Origin: CBDDCX01 sp965226925
GTDB taxonomy: Bacteria > Gemmatimonadota > Gemmatimonadetes > Longimicrobiales > Gaopeijiaceae
Length of the DNA: 64,000 nucleotides
Reading direction: 5' to 3'
Assembly (NCBI GenBank): GCA_965226925.1
Contig: CBDDEN010000008.1
Span: forward strand, 1-64,000
The position numbers and the translations under genes are program-made. How positions within the stretch are numbered: the stretch's first letter is position 1; each line of letters begins with the position of its first letter. The notes beneath the pieces are model-generated. The model was not told the DNA's origin. It did not search any database and saw nothing but the letters and a program-made list of their open reading frames with translations. Positions 44,292 through 52,895 of the stretch are shown here, one piece after another.

Positions 44292-44462
44292 CGGCGTGTT
44301 TGCTTTCGGGGTCGGCGGCCCCGCGCGGGAAGCGTCCCGGTTCGGGTCGGGCCTCTCGGGCACCGTCCTTGCCGGGTGGCGAAGGAACGTCGCCGGGCCC
44401 CACGGAACTGTCAATTCTCGTGCACTTGTGGCGCCGCTCGACCGAGAACCATGTTGCGCCGC

Positions 44463-45487
44463 ATGGAAGATGAACTGAGGGACGCCATCCGAAAGCTCTG
44501 CGAGCGCTATCCGAACGACTACTGGCAGAGTCTGGACCGCGACCGGACGTACCCGGACAAGTTCGTGCAGGAACTCACCGACGCCGGATACCTGGCGTGC
44601 ATGATCCCCGAGGAGTTCGGCGGTCCGGGCCTCGGACTGGGCGAGGCGGCCGTGATCCTGGAGGAGATCAACCGTTCGGGCGGAAACGGGGCGGCGTGCC
44701 ACGCTCAGATGTACACGATGGGCACCCTGCTTCGTCACGGTTCGGAAGAGCAGAAGCGGCGCTGGCTACCGGACATCGCGTCGGGAGAAACCCGCCTGCA
44801 GGCGTACATTCGGAGCTGATGGTCCTCCTCGCCCGGACCACGTGCCTGGAAGACGTGGAGAAGAGGACACACGGCCTCAGCGTCTTCCTGGTCGATCTGC
44901 GGGACGCGGGTGACCGGATCAGGGTCAGCCCGGTGGACACGATGATCAACCACGAGACGAACGAGGTGTTCTTCGACGGCCTCGAGGTACCCGAAGAGAA
45001 CCTGATCGGTGAGGAAGGAAGGGGCTTTCAACACATCTTGAGCGGCATGAACACCGAGCGGATTCTGCTCGCATCCGAGTCGGTGGGCGACGCCCTCTAC
45101 TTCATCGACCGATCCACCAAATACGCGGGCGAACGGGTGGTCTTCGCCCGCCCCATCGTGCAGAACCAGGGCGTCCAGTTCCCCATCGCGCGAGCCTACG
45201 TGCACACTCGGGCGGCCGCGGCTCTCAGAGACCGTGCGGTGGATCTCTATGAGGCCGGCCAGCCCTGCGGCGCCGAAGCGAACATGTGCAAGCTGCTGGC
45301 GTCGGAGGCCGCTTGGGAGTCCGCCAACGCCGCCATGGATACGTTCGGCGGGTACGGGTTGGCCGAGGAGTACGGCATCGAGCGCAAGTTCCGAGAAGCC
45401 CGACTGTACCTGGTCGCGCCCATCGCGAACAACCTGATCCTGAGCTACGTCGGGCAGCACGTGCTCGGCATGCCACGGTCCTTCTGA
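44463..45487 (+). pseudogene. Acyl-CoA dehydrogenase with internal deletion
   Basis: The N-terminal part (FGGPGLGLGEAAVILEEI, EEQKRRWLPDIASGETRLQA) stops at 44819. In another frame, LMVLLARTTCLEDVEKRTHG through DTFGGYGLAEEYGIERKFRE and the end VLGMPRSF complete the fold to 45487. The FAD-binding strand segment between (normally the '...EPDAGSD...' and 'G-x-K-x-x-I' blocks) is missing: about 35-40 codons deleted with a frame change. The catalytic-base region survives but the enzyme should be dead. It opens the putative itaconate-type cluster. Confidence 0.75.
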
Positions 45488-45492
45488 GCGCC

Positions 45493-46419
45493 GTGGACCG
45501 GATCGACGTCGCCGAGCTCGAGTCGTGGATCGGCACGGAACGCACGGACGAAGATGTGCTCACCGTGGGGCCGGCCCGGAGGATGGCGGCCCTGCTGGAC
45601 CGGCACCCCGAGGCGTTGGGGCCGGCTTCGCCGCTTCCACCCGGGTGGCACTGGCTCTACCTCAACCCGATCGTGCGCCGGTCTGCGCTGGGGGTGGACG
45701 GGCACGAGCGGCGGGGGAGCTTCCTGCCACCCGTTCCGCTTCCCAGGCGCATGTGGGCCGGCGGCCGGCTCCGCTTTCTCGGAACGCCGCGTCTGGGGGA
45801 GAGCGTCCGCCGGAGGTCCACCATCGCTTCCGTGCGGAGCAAAGAGGGTCGGTCCGGCCCCCTGGTGTTCGTCACCGTTCACCACGAGATCGCGAACGAA
45901 TCAGGCGTGGTCATCGAAGAAGAGCAGGATCTGGTCTACCGTGGTGCAGCCGCGGACGAAGGCGGTTCGACTGGCGCATCGTTGCGGCGCGCCGGTACGA
46001 CGGACCTCCCACCGGAGCGTTCGGGTCCGACCACCCCCGCTCCCGAGCCCGCGGAGTGGTCCGAGACCTTCGTGGCCGACTCCGTGACGCTCTTCCGCTT
46101 CTCGGCGCTTACGGCGAACAGCCATCGCATCCACTACGACCACCGTTATGTGACCGAGGTCGAGGGATATCCGGACCTGGTGGTTCACGGACCGCTCATC
46201 GCCCTGCTCCTGCTCGACGCGGGGTCGAGGTGGTTGGGTGGGCCAACCGACTTCTCGTACCGCGCGGTCGGCCCACTCTTCTGTGGCGAGGAGTTCGTGA
46301 TCGCGGGGAGGACCACAGGCACGCACGAGGTGGAGCTGTGGGCGGCGCACCCCGAGCGGGGCCTGGCGATGCGGGCGACGATGGCGGCGGGGTCGGACAC
46401 CACGGCGAGCGGGCCATGA
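45493..46419 (+). CDS. FAS1-like (HTD2-type) enoyl-CoA hydratase, itaconyl-CoA hydratase-like
   Basis: 308 residues from a GTG start. Two hot-dog halves: N-terminal FAS1-like part (WHWLYLNPIVRRSALGVDGH, FLPPVPLPRRMWAGG) and a MaoC-like C-terminal part with the hydratase His motif in FRFSALTANSHRIHYDHRY and VVHGPLIALLLL. This architecture is that of mesaconyl-C4-CoA hydratase and itaconyl-CoA hydratase. With the CitE-like lyase nearby, hydration of itaconyl-CoA to citramalyl-CoA is the best guess. Its stop overlaps the next start (ATGA). Confidence 0.75.
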   Translation: MDRIDVAELESWIGTERTDEDVLTVGPARRMAALLDRHPEALGPASPLPPGWHWLYLNPIVRRSALGVDGHERRGSFLPPVPLPRRMWAGGRLRFLGTPRLGESVRRRSTIASVRSKEGRSGPLVFVTVHHEIANESGVVIEEEQDLVYRGAAADEGGSTGASLRRAGTTDLPPERSGPTTPAPEPAEWSETFVADSVTLFRFSALTANSHRIHYDHRYVTEVEGYPDLVVHGPLIALLLLDAGSRWLGGPTDFSYRAVGPLFCGEEFVIAGRTTGTHEVELWAAHPERGLAMRATMAAGSDTTASGP

Positions 46420-47759
46420 GCCTCTCCCGGGCGCTGGTGCGGCTGATCCGTGGACGACCCGTCGAGCCTGACGATCTCGGCCGAGCCGAGCGGTACGTGA
46501 GGGATTGGCTCGGTTGCACGGTGGCGGGGCGGGCGACCGCGCCGGGCGCGTCGCTGACCGCCTATGGCTGGGCGAGGCAAGACCTCGAAGGGCGGGTATT
46601 CCTCGCGGCTGCGCTCTCGCACATCACTGAGACGGACGACCTCCATCGAAGCTCCGTCACGCACCCGGGCTGTGTCGTGATTCCCACCGCGCTGCTCCTC
46701 ACCCGTGAGACCGGGGGCACCGGAGCCCAAGCACTGGGGGCCGTTCTGGCCGGATACGAGGCTGTGCTACGGGTGGGGGAAGCTCTGGGCGAGGAGCACT
46801 ATCGGATCTTCCACAACACGGCCACCGCGGGTGTGTTCGGCTCGGCCGCGGCTGCGTGTGCCGTGCTCGACCTCGACGAAGACGCCTGGGTGTGGGCGTT
46901 GGGAAACGCGGGTACGCAGGCCTCCGGACTGTGGCAGTTCAGCGAGGACGCCAGCATGTCGAAACACCTTCATGCCGGCAGCGCGGCCACGGCGGGACTG
47001 CGAGCCGCGCTCCTGGCGGCCCGGGGCTTCACCGGCCCCTCCGAGATTCTGGAGGGGCGGAAGGGCTTCTTCCGGGCGCTTTGCCCGGATCCGGTTCCCG
47101 AAGCGATCACCGCCGAGGCGCCGGGTTGGAAGCTCCCGGAGACGTCCATGAAGCCGTATCCGTGCTGTCGCCACACGCACCCCGCCGTCGACGCCGCTCT
47201 CGAGCTTCGCCGCTCCCTCAGGGGACCGGTCGAGGGCGACCTCACCCCCGATCGTGTCGCCTCGATCGAGATCCGCACCTATCCCGCAGCCCTCGACGTA
47301 ACGGATCGGCCTCGGCCGACCACGCCCTACGCCGCGAAGTTCAGCATGCAGTACTGCGTTGCGGAGAGCCTGGCGCACGGCCCGCCCGGCCTGGCCTCGT
47401 TCGACGCCTTCGACCCCGAGGACCAGGTCTCGCGCGATTGGCTGAGCCGGGTCACGGTCGAGGCCGACGCGACGTTCGAGAAGGCCTATCCGGCCCGTTG
47501 GGGTGCGGAGGTGGTGATGACCCTTACGGACGGCTGCACGCTCAGGGCCATCCGGCCCGATGCGGCCGGTGATCCCGAAAGACCCTTGGACGATGACACG
47601 CTGGATCACAAGGCACTCGAGCTGCTGCGCTACGGCGGCATCGACACGTCGGCGGCGAGCGAGCTATTGGAGGCGTGCCGTGGGCTCCCGATGGCCGAGG
47701 AGGTCTTCCCGCTGCCACCTGCACGCCCCACCACGGATCCCCAAGCGCGGGCTGGTTAA
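46416..47759 (+). CDS. MmgE/PrpD family protein
   Basis: 447 residues covering both MmgE/PrpD domains: the helical N-terminal domain with LSHITETDDLHRSSVTHPGC (the usual 'H-x-x-D-x-D-D' region), KHLHAGSAATAGLRAALLAA, then FKPYP-like MKPYPCCRHTHPAVDAALEL and YAAKFSMQYCVAE. Relatives are 2-methylcitrate dehydratase, cis-aconitate decarboxylase and iminodisuccinate epimerase. In Pseudomonas a member sits in the itaconate-degradation locus, as here. The exact reaction is not known. Confidence 0.85.
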   Translation: MSLSRALVRLIRGRPVEPDDLGRAERYVRDWLGCTVAGRATAPGASLTAYGWARQDLEGRVFLAAALSHITETDDLHRSSVTHPGCVVIPTALLLTRETGGTGAQALGAVLAGYEAVLRVGEALGEEHYRIFHNTATAGVFGSAAAACAVLDLDEDAWVWALGNAGTQASGLWQFSEDASMSKHLHAGSAATAGLRAALLAARGFTGPSEILEGRKGFFRALCPDPVPEAITAEAPGWKLPETSMKPYPCCRHTHPAVDAALELRRSLRGPVEGDLTPDRVASIEIRTYPAALDVTDRPRPTTPYAAKFSMQYCVAESLAHGPPGLASFDAFDPEDQVSRDWLSRVTVEADATFEKAYPARWGAEVVMTLTDGCTLRAIRPDAAGDPERPLDDDTLDHKALELLRYGGIDTSAASELLEACRGLPMAEEVFPLPPARPTTDPQARAG

Positions 47760-48643
47760 CCTCGCGCCTCCAAAGAGGCCAGGATCCTGCGCGCTCGCTC
47801 GAGGACCGGGCGATCGACCATGGCGCCGTCCAGGAGGAACACACCGCTCTCGGACTGGGACGCCTGGATCACTCTCCTCGCCTCCGCGATCTCTTCCTCG
47901 CTCGGCGAGAACCGTTCCTGAATGACAGCGACCTGGCTCGGGTGAATCGCAGCCTTTCCCGTGAATCCGAGGCGCCGTACGGCCACCGTCTCGGCCTCGA
48001 GGGTGTCGGGGGACGACCCGTCGAGAAACGGCATGTCGATCGAGTCGATTCCGCCCAGGGCTGCGGCGTGCACCACCCGAGAACGAGCGTAGAGGAGCTC
48101 GTCCCAACCCATGGTCGAACCCAGTTCTAGGCTCAGGTCTACGCCACCGAACAGAATCGCCGCGATCGACGGCGAGCACGTCGCGATCGTCTCGACCGCG
48201 GCGAGCCCCAAGGCCGTCTCGATGACCGGAATGAGGGGGACTCCCAGGCCGCCCGCGCTCAAGGTGGCCTCGACCCCCAGCACGTCGTCGGCAGAATCCA
48301 CCTTCGGGAGCATGATGGCATCCGGGGCGGCACCGGTGCCGACGAGCGCATCGATGTCGAGCGGGCCGAGCGTCGTCTTGGCGCCGTTCACCCGCACGAC
48401 GGTCGTCGCGCGGTGCGGCTCTCGTGCAACGAGAAGAGCCGTCGCCTCCGTGCGCGCCTGGTCCTTGTCGTCGAACGCGACCGCGTCCTCCAGGTCCATG
48501 CACACGGCGTCGGCACCGCTGTCCAGCGCCTTGGCGTAGCGCTCGGGCCGGGTGGCGGGGAAGAAGAGGAGACAGCGTAGGGGGTACAGATCCTTATGGG
48601 GCACGGAGGTGGCGGCACCGCTGCTCATGCTCGGTACCGCCAC
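47756..48643 (-). CDS. CitE/HpcH-family lyase (citramalyl-CoA lyase-like)
   Basis: 295 residues of the HpcH/HpaI TIM barrel. Key sites: CMDLEDAVAFDDK (metal-binding Glu/Asp loop), VVRVNG (CoA/substrate Arg), IMLPKVDSADDV, VIETALGLAA (catalytic Glu) and GKAAIHPSQVAVI. CitE-like enzymes cleave citramalyl-CoA, malyl-CoA or citryl-CoA. With an itaconyl-CoA hydratase-like gene close by, citramalyl-CoA to acetyl-CoA plus pyruvate is likely. It is convergent with the MmgE/PrpD gene and their stop codons overlap (TTAA). Confidence 0.85.
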   Translation of the reverse strand: MAVPSMSSGAATSVPHKDLYPLRCLLFFPATRPERYAKALDSGADAVCMDLEDAVAFDDKDQARTEATALLVAREPHRATTVVRVNGAKTTLGPLDIDALVGTGAAPDAIMLPKVDSADDVLGVEATLSAGGLGVPLIPVIETALGLAAVETIATCSPSIAAILFGGVDLSLELGSTMGWDELLYARSRVVHAAALGGIDSIDMPFLDGSSPDTLEAETVAVRRLGFTGKAAIHPSQVAVIQERFSPSEEEIAEARRVIQASQSESGVFLLDGAMVDRPVLERARRILASLEARG

Positions 48644-48697
48644 CGTTTCATCCGCGCCCCTGGGGTTTCCCGGGGTGGCTGCCTGTGCCGGACCGCT

Positions 48698-49096
48698 CTA
48701 CTTCTTCCTTGCCGGCGCTTTCCTTGCGGGTGCCCTTCTCGCCGGCGCCTTCTTCACGGCCGCCTTCCTGGCCGGTGCCTTCTTTGCCGGCGCTCTCTTC
48801 GCGGCAGCCTTCTTTCTTGCCGGCGCCTTCTTCACGGCCGCCTTCTTTCTTGCCGGCGCCTTCTTCGCAGCAGCCTTCTTTCTTGCCGGCGCCTTCTTCA
48901 CGGCCGCCTTCTTTCTTGCCGGAGCTTTCTTCGCAGCAGCCTTCTTTCTTGCCGGCGCCTTCTTCACGGCCGCCTTCTTTCTTGCCGGAGCTTTCTTCGC
49001 AGCAGCCTTCTTTCTTGCCGGCGCCTTCTTGGCCGGTGCCTTCTTCGCAGCCGGCTTCCTGGCCGGTGCCTTCGCGGTAGCTCTCTTGATCGCCAC
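48698..49096 (-). CDS. Second Lys/Ala-rich histone-like protein
   Basis: 132 residues from a GTG with a good GGAGGG 7 bp upstream; longer frames reading into the transposon are not credible. It is a chain of KKAPARKKAAAKK/KKAPARKKAAVKK units, strictly alternating Ala and Val forms over 15-residue steps. DNA compaction is expected, as for the larger relative at 28753-29427. Its 5' side lies only 86 bp from the transposon end at 49183. Confidence 0.7.
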   Translation of the reverse strand: MAIKRATAKAPARKPAAKKAPAKKAPARKKAAAKKAPARKKAAVKKAPARKKAAAKKAPARKKAAVKKAPARKKAAAKKAPARKKAAVKKAPARKKAAAKRAPAKKAPARKAAVKKAPARRAPARKAPARKK

Positions 49097-49235
49097 TGAA
49101 ACCCTCCGTTGTGGACGGATGAAAACTGCCTGGGACGCTCTTGTATGTAAGTTCATTTCATGTCTTCTCGCAACAGTTCTTTGGTGATTGTAACCCTGTT
49201 GCACGGGATACTGCGCATCAGTTAGCTTCCGGTGC

Positions 49236-51598
49236 ATGGAAGACAAGACCGGGCATATCACTCTCTGGAGCGCCGTGTGCGCCGCCGGAGCTGCCGTGAT
49301 AGCTGGTTTTGGCATCCTTGGGGCAACCCTTCTCGTGGGCGGCGCTTTGGGAATCGCGGAGTCGCTTCGTGCATATCGGCCCATCGTGCGCCCCAAGCCA
49401 CGCTACGATGCAAGCCAGGGTTTCCGGGCTCGCGTAAAGATCCACAACAAGGGTCGGGTGGCTGCAAAGAAATGTGCCGTGCGTGTTGTGTCCGTTCGTG
49501 AGATTAGGCCAGGTGGTGTCCACCGCCGCTCCGATATCCCAACAATCCGCCTGCACTGGCAAGACACGGGCGGCGATCTACTCGATATTGTCGCTGATGA
49601 CGACCCAGGGATCGAAGTGGTGTGCGCTGACTTCCCGCATCCGGTGGCCCGCCTCGGCCCTCACAAAATCTGGGAGGGGGGCATAACCCTCATTACGCTA
49701 CGGGTTACGGGCGAGAACATACGTGCCGTCCAGCGCACTTTCTTTTTCTCCTGCCACCATCGCCGATATCACGCGGGATGGCGGTGGGAAGAATGGCGCA
49801 CCCCTTGGTATGCGCGGACTCGGCTACCGCCTCTACCGAGTCTCGCCTCGCCGCTTGCATCTGAGAAGGCGTCAACAACAGTTCATCCCGAGACGGCACC
49901 CTACAGGGTTTCCCGTTGGAATCAGTATCCCAACTACGAGTGCGGGCAATGCCCGTTCAAGAACCTCGACAAGAGTCTACTGGTCCGCCACCTGAAGAAC
50001 GACCATGGGATTGAAGTCGATCCCGATTCTATTCCTGACGCCCCCAACCGGGGTGTTGTCTTAATCCCCGTTCCGGGCGACATCCGCGAGATGGGCCTGG
50101 TAGACCGTGAGGAGCGGCTAAGGGCCTGGTGGGGGGCCGTGAAGGCACCACTGAACCCCGTAGACGCTGGTCTGCTCATGAAGCGACTGAGCTTCATGTA
50201 CGGGGAACACTACCCTGAGATGAAGCCCTTCCTGAGCGAGGAAACGATAGAGGCGGTCGAGAAGAAGTACGGCCCCGTTGACCTGATTGCTGTGGGTTCC
50301 CATGGACACATGCGCGGCCTCTTGCGACGCGATATCAAGCGGGCTGCGAAGCAATTGGGGGTTGATCTTGGGGCCGTCCTCGGGAAATCGGGCGGCGAGT
50401 ACGAAGAGTCCCTGAAGGCGCTTGAGTTGGGCGACCTCTCTGTCTACCCACCGGCGGAGCAGTTGAAGCGAGCCCGCGATCACTTCGTCGATGTCGTTGC
50501 GGAGGTGGAGACGGGGGGTGCTAGGGAGGGTCTGAACAACCCCCATCTTGGGAGGAGCGCGATCGGTGATGCGGTTCGAAGGTCCGGGTTCGAAGACTTC
50601 GGGCTTATTCGGAGTCGATGAAGTGCTGGCTGGCGCGCCGATACCGAAACGGTCCGAACCGTCAGGAAGATCGCTTCGATGTGTCCGGCTCCCTCTTGTC
50701 GAGCGGTCCATGGGCCGCGCGTTATCTCGGTCGCGTAGCGGCCAGCGATGAGCAGATTCGAGAACAGCGAGCAGCAACGCGATGCGCTGCGTGTTCTTCG
50801 CCAGTCCCCGGTAGCGCACCTTACCGGGCGGTACCCGAAGCGCCGCTTCGACGCGATACAAGAACGGATGCTCCACCTTCGCCCGCACCGATGCCTTGCG
50901 CTTCTCGGCCGCCGCCTCGGCGCCGTCCCGATCGAGGCAGGCGACGCTTGCCCGGCTTCATCGCCACCTGCCAGGCGACGTCGCAACAGGCTGTTCATCC
51001 GGGCGCTTGTCCACACCCTGGTAGCCCGCGTCGCCCCATGCCGGAGCGTCTCGTCACCATGCAGCAGCACGCACGCCTGCGTCACGTCCGCCGCGTTGGC
51101 GGCCGTCGTCGCCAAGCTGACCCGATTCGGCGCCGTGCGCCTCGCCCGGACCACTGGTTTCGGCCTTCTTCGTCTGGTGCATCCCCGGGCGTCGACGAGT
51201 ACGAAGAGTCCCTGAAGGCGCTTGATCTCCTCGAACAACCTCACCCCCAAGCCCTGCGTCTGGGCGAACCTCTCTGTCCGGCAAAGAACCGCTACCGAGA
51301 AGAACCGGCGGAGCAGTTGAAGCAGCTGCTACACCTGTACGTGCCCGCAGCATCACCCCGCGATCACTTCGTCGATGTCGTTGCGGAGGTGGAGACGGGG
51401 GGTGCTAGTCGTGCCAAAGTGGATGAGGCCAAAGATACGCTCTTGGAGAAGAGCCGAGCGTATAACGCAAGCGGTCCGGGCTACGTGAAGGACTTTGAGC
51501 TTATTCAGGAGTCATTGAAGCGGCTGGCTATGCCGTCAAGCTTCGATAGCGAAGAGCCTTCCCGTCAAGAATCCGAAGAAGAAGATCCCGGAAAATGA
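49236..51598 (+). pseudogene. Passenger membrane zinc-finger gene, interrupted
   Basis: Identical to the left copy up to about residue 429 (GTG-CTAG at 50521-50524), including the N-terminal membrane segment and the C236/C239/H252/H257 finger. There an IS5-like element intrudes. The passenger sequence resumes, with part of it repeated, and reaches its normal end (SFDSEEPSRQESEEEDPGK) at 51598. As printed, a truncated 461-residue product ending in unrelated residues would be made. Confidence 0.8.
50525..51356 (-). mobile_element. IS5-family insertion, degenerate and interleaved with passenger DNA
   Basis: It starts at GGAGGGTCTGAACAACC directly after CTAG, the usual IS5 target; CTAG recurs at 51405-51408 after the repeated passenger segment. 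Minus-strand frames contain scattered IS5-type transposase pieces: GLGVRLFEEI near 51240, MHQTKK near 51175, TTAANAADVTQACVLLHGDE near 51080, RAKVEHPF near 50870 and VRYRGLAKNT near 50800, in shifting frames with short pieces lost. From 51197 to 51356 blocks of passenger sequence alternate with IS5 blocks. No intact transposase. Confidence 0.7.
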
Positions 51599-52439
51599 GC
51601 GGGTTATCCCTGTTGTTGAAGCGCCATTCAAGCTCTTCGAGGTAACGGTCCATATGCTTCACGCTGATCTTGTGGAAGGCACCCATGACGGAACGCTTGA
51701 ACAGGCTCCACATGCCTTCGACGCTGTTCGTGTGGACATCGCCCACGACCCATTCGTCGAGGTTGTGCTGCACGGTGTCATGCTCGATGCCCATACGGTC
51801 CCCGAGGCCACGGTAGGCCGGAAACTCGTCGGTGTAGATGGCGAGGGCTTCATCGGTGACGGTGCGCTTGATGAAGTCGTCCAAGGTGGCCCGTTTCGTG
51901 TTCGGGATGCGCTCCAGGCGGACGCGCCCGTCACGCTGCACGGCACCCACGACGATGGACTTGTTGGTCGTCGAGTAGGGTCCTCTGCCCTTGCCTCGCT
52001 GGCGACCACCGACAAACGTCTCGTCCACTTCGATGATCCCGAACAGCGTCGGTCCCTCGAAGCGGTCGGTAGTCATGGCCTCACGGATGCGGTGACAGAG
52101 GTGCCAAGCGGTCTTGTAGGAGACTCCGAGGGTGCGCTTCATCTGGTTCGCGCTGATCCCCTTCTTAGACTCGATCATCAGGTACATGGCCACGAACCAC
52201 TTCCGCAGAGGAAGCTTGGTGTTGTCGAAGATCGTCCCCGAGGTCACAGAGAAGCGGTAGCGGCATCCGTTGCAATCGAACTGGTCCCGAGTGGTGATCT
52301 CGGATACGGACATGTCACCGCAACGCGGGCAGGCGACACCAGACGGCCAGCGCAGCTTTTCGAGGTATTCCCGGCAGGTCTCTTCGGTTCCGAAGCGATC
52401 CATCAACGACATCAGATTGATATTGGCGGTGCTCGACAT
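51528..52439 (-). CDS. IS1595-family DDE transposase, right copy
   Basis: 303 residues, the same protein as the one encoded at 2706-3617, so both copies are recently related and both enzymes look intact (C37/C40/C56/C59 ribbon, D139, D204, N238/E241, K248). The 3' end overlaps the convergent passenger end by 71 bp, as in the left copy. Because this copy keeps both terminal repeats it is the better candidate for an active element. Confidence 0.9.
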   Translation of the reverse strand: MSSTANINLMSLMDRFGTEETCREYLEKLRWPSGVACPRCGDMSVSEITTRDQFDCNGCRYRFSVTSGTIFDNTKLPLRKWFVAMYLMIESKKGISANQMKRTLGVSYKTAWHLCHRIREAMTTDRFEGPTLFGIIEVDETFVGGRQRGKGRGPYSTTNKSIVVGAVQRDGRVRLERIPNTKRATLDDFIKRTVTDEALAIYTDEFPAYRGLGDRMGIEHDTVQHNLDEWVVGDVHTNSVEGMWSLFKRSVMGAFHKISVKHMDRYLEELEWRFNNRDNPLIFRDLLLRILDGKALRYRSLTA

Positions 52440-52599
52440 GGTTGATTCCACCAAGCGCAGAGAGAAGGACCGGCTCCCCAAGGACGTGAGCAAACTCACG
52501 GGAGACGAGATCATGCAGAAGGTGTTCAGCAAACGCGTCGTGAAGGAGTTGAAACGCGTGGCTCAGGAAAGCGAGCCGAAAGAGCCGAAAACCGAGTAA
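52438..52599 (+). CDS. 53-residue transposon protein, right copy
   Basis: Identical to the frame at 2546-2707. ATG at 52438 overlaps the transposase ATG on the other strand. It ends 60 bp before the outer terminal repeat. Strongly charged, one predicted helix; no known family that I can name. Conservation in two copies does not test selection because the copies are identical. Confidence 0.5.
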   Translation: MVDSTKRREKDRLPKDVSKLTGDEIMQKVFSKRVVKELKRVAQESEPKEPKTE

Positions 52600-52659
52600 C
52601 GATGCCATACAATCAATATACTGCGATAGGGACAGCCGTGCAAGAGATATACAATCGCC

Positions 52660-52893
52660 AATGGACTGGACGTCGAAGGAGCGCGTGAAGACCTCTTGGA
52701 CCTCGTCCAGGGCCTCCGGATCGAACGGCCCGCCGTCGGTGGGCAAGGCCTTGGCGAACGCGTCGATGTGGGCCGCAGCGAGGAGGTACCTCCCGGCCAA
52801 CAGGTCGTAGATGCTCTGGACCCACGTGGGATAATCCCGTCTCGGATAGTCGAAGAGAACCGCCAAGTGCTCGTAGTGGGCGAACTGATGCAT
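52660..52893 (-). pseudogene. narJ: narJ, nitrate reductase chaperone truncated by the transposon
   Basis: The first 78 codons (MHQFAHYEHLAVLFDYPRRD, AAHIDAFAKALPTD, EVQEVFTRSFDVQS) match the NarJ/TorD-type chaperone that inserts the molybdenum cofactor into NarG. It begins 2 bp after narH. At 52659 the transposon terminal repeat begins and the frame runs into it (GDCISLARLS) before ending inside the transposon. The rest of narJ and the expected narI are absent from the window. Confidence 0.85.
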
Positions 52894-52895
52894 GA

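Larger units (their letters stand above)
49183..52659 (-). mobile_element. IS1595-family transposon, right copy with nested IS5-like insert
   Basis: Inverted near-copy of 2501-5078. Its inner end reads GGTGATTGTA-ACCCTG-TTGCACGG (49183-49206) and its outer end, read inward from 52659, GGCGATTGTA-TATCTC-TTGCACGG: a 24-bp imperfect terminal inverted repeat with 19 matches. Flanks (AGTTCTTT before, AATGGACT after) do not match, so no 8-bp target duplication is present. The copy is enlarged by an IS5-like insert at 50525-51356. The outer end cuts narJ. Confidence 0.88.
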
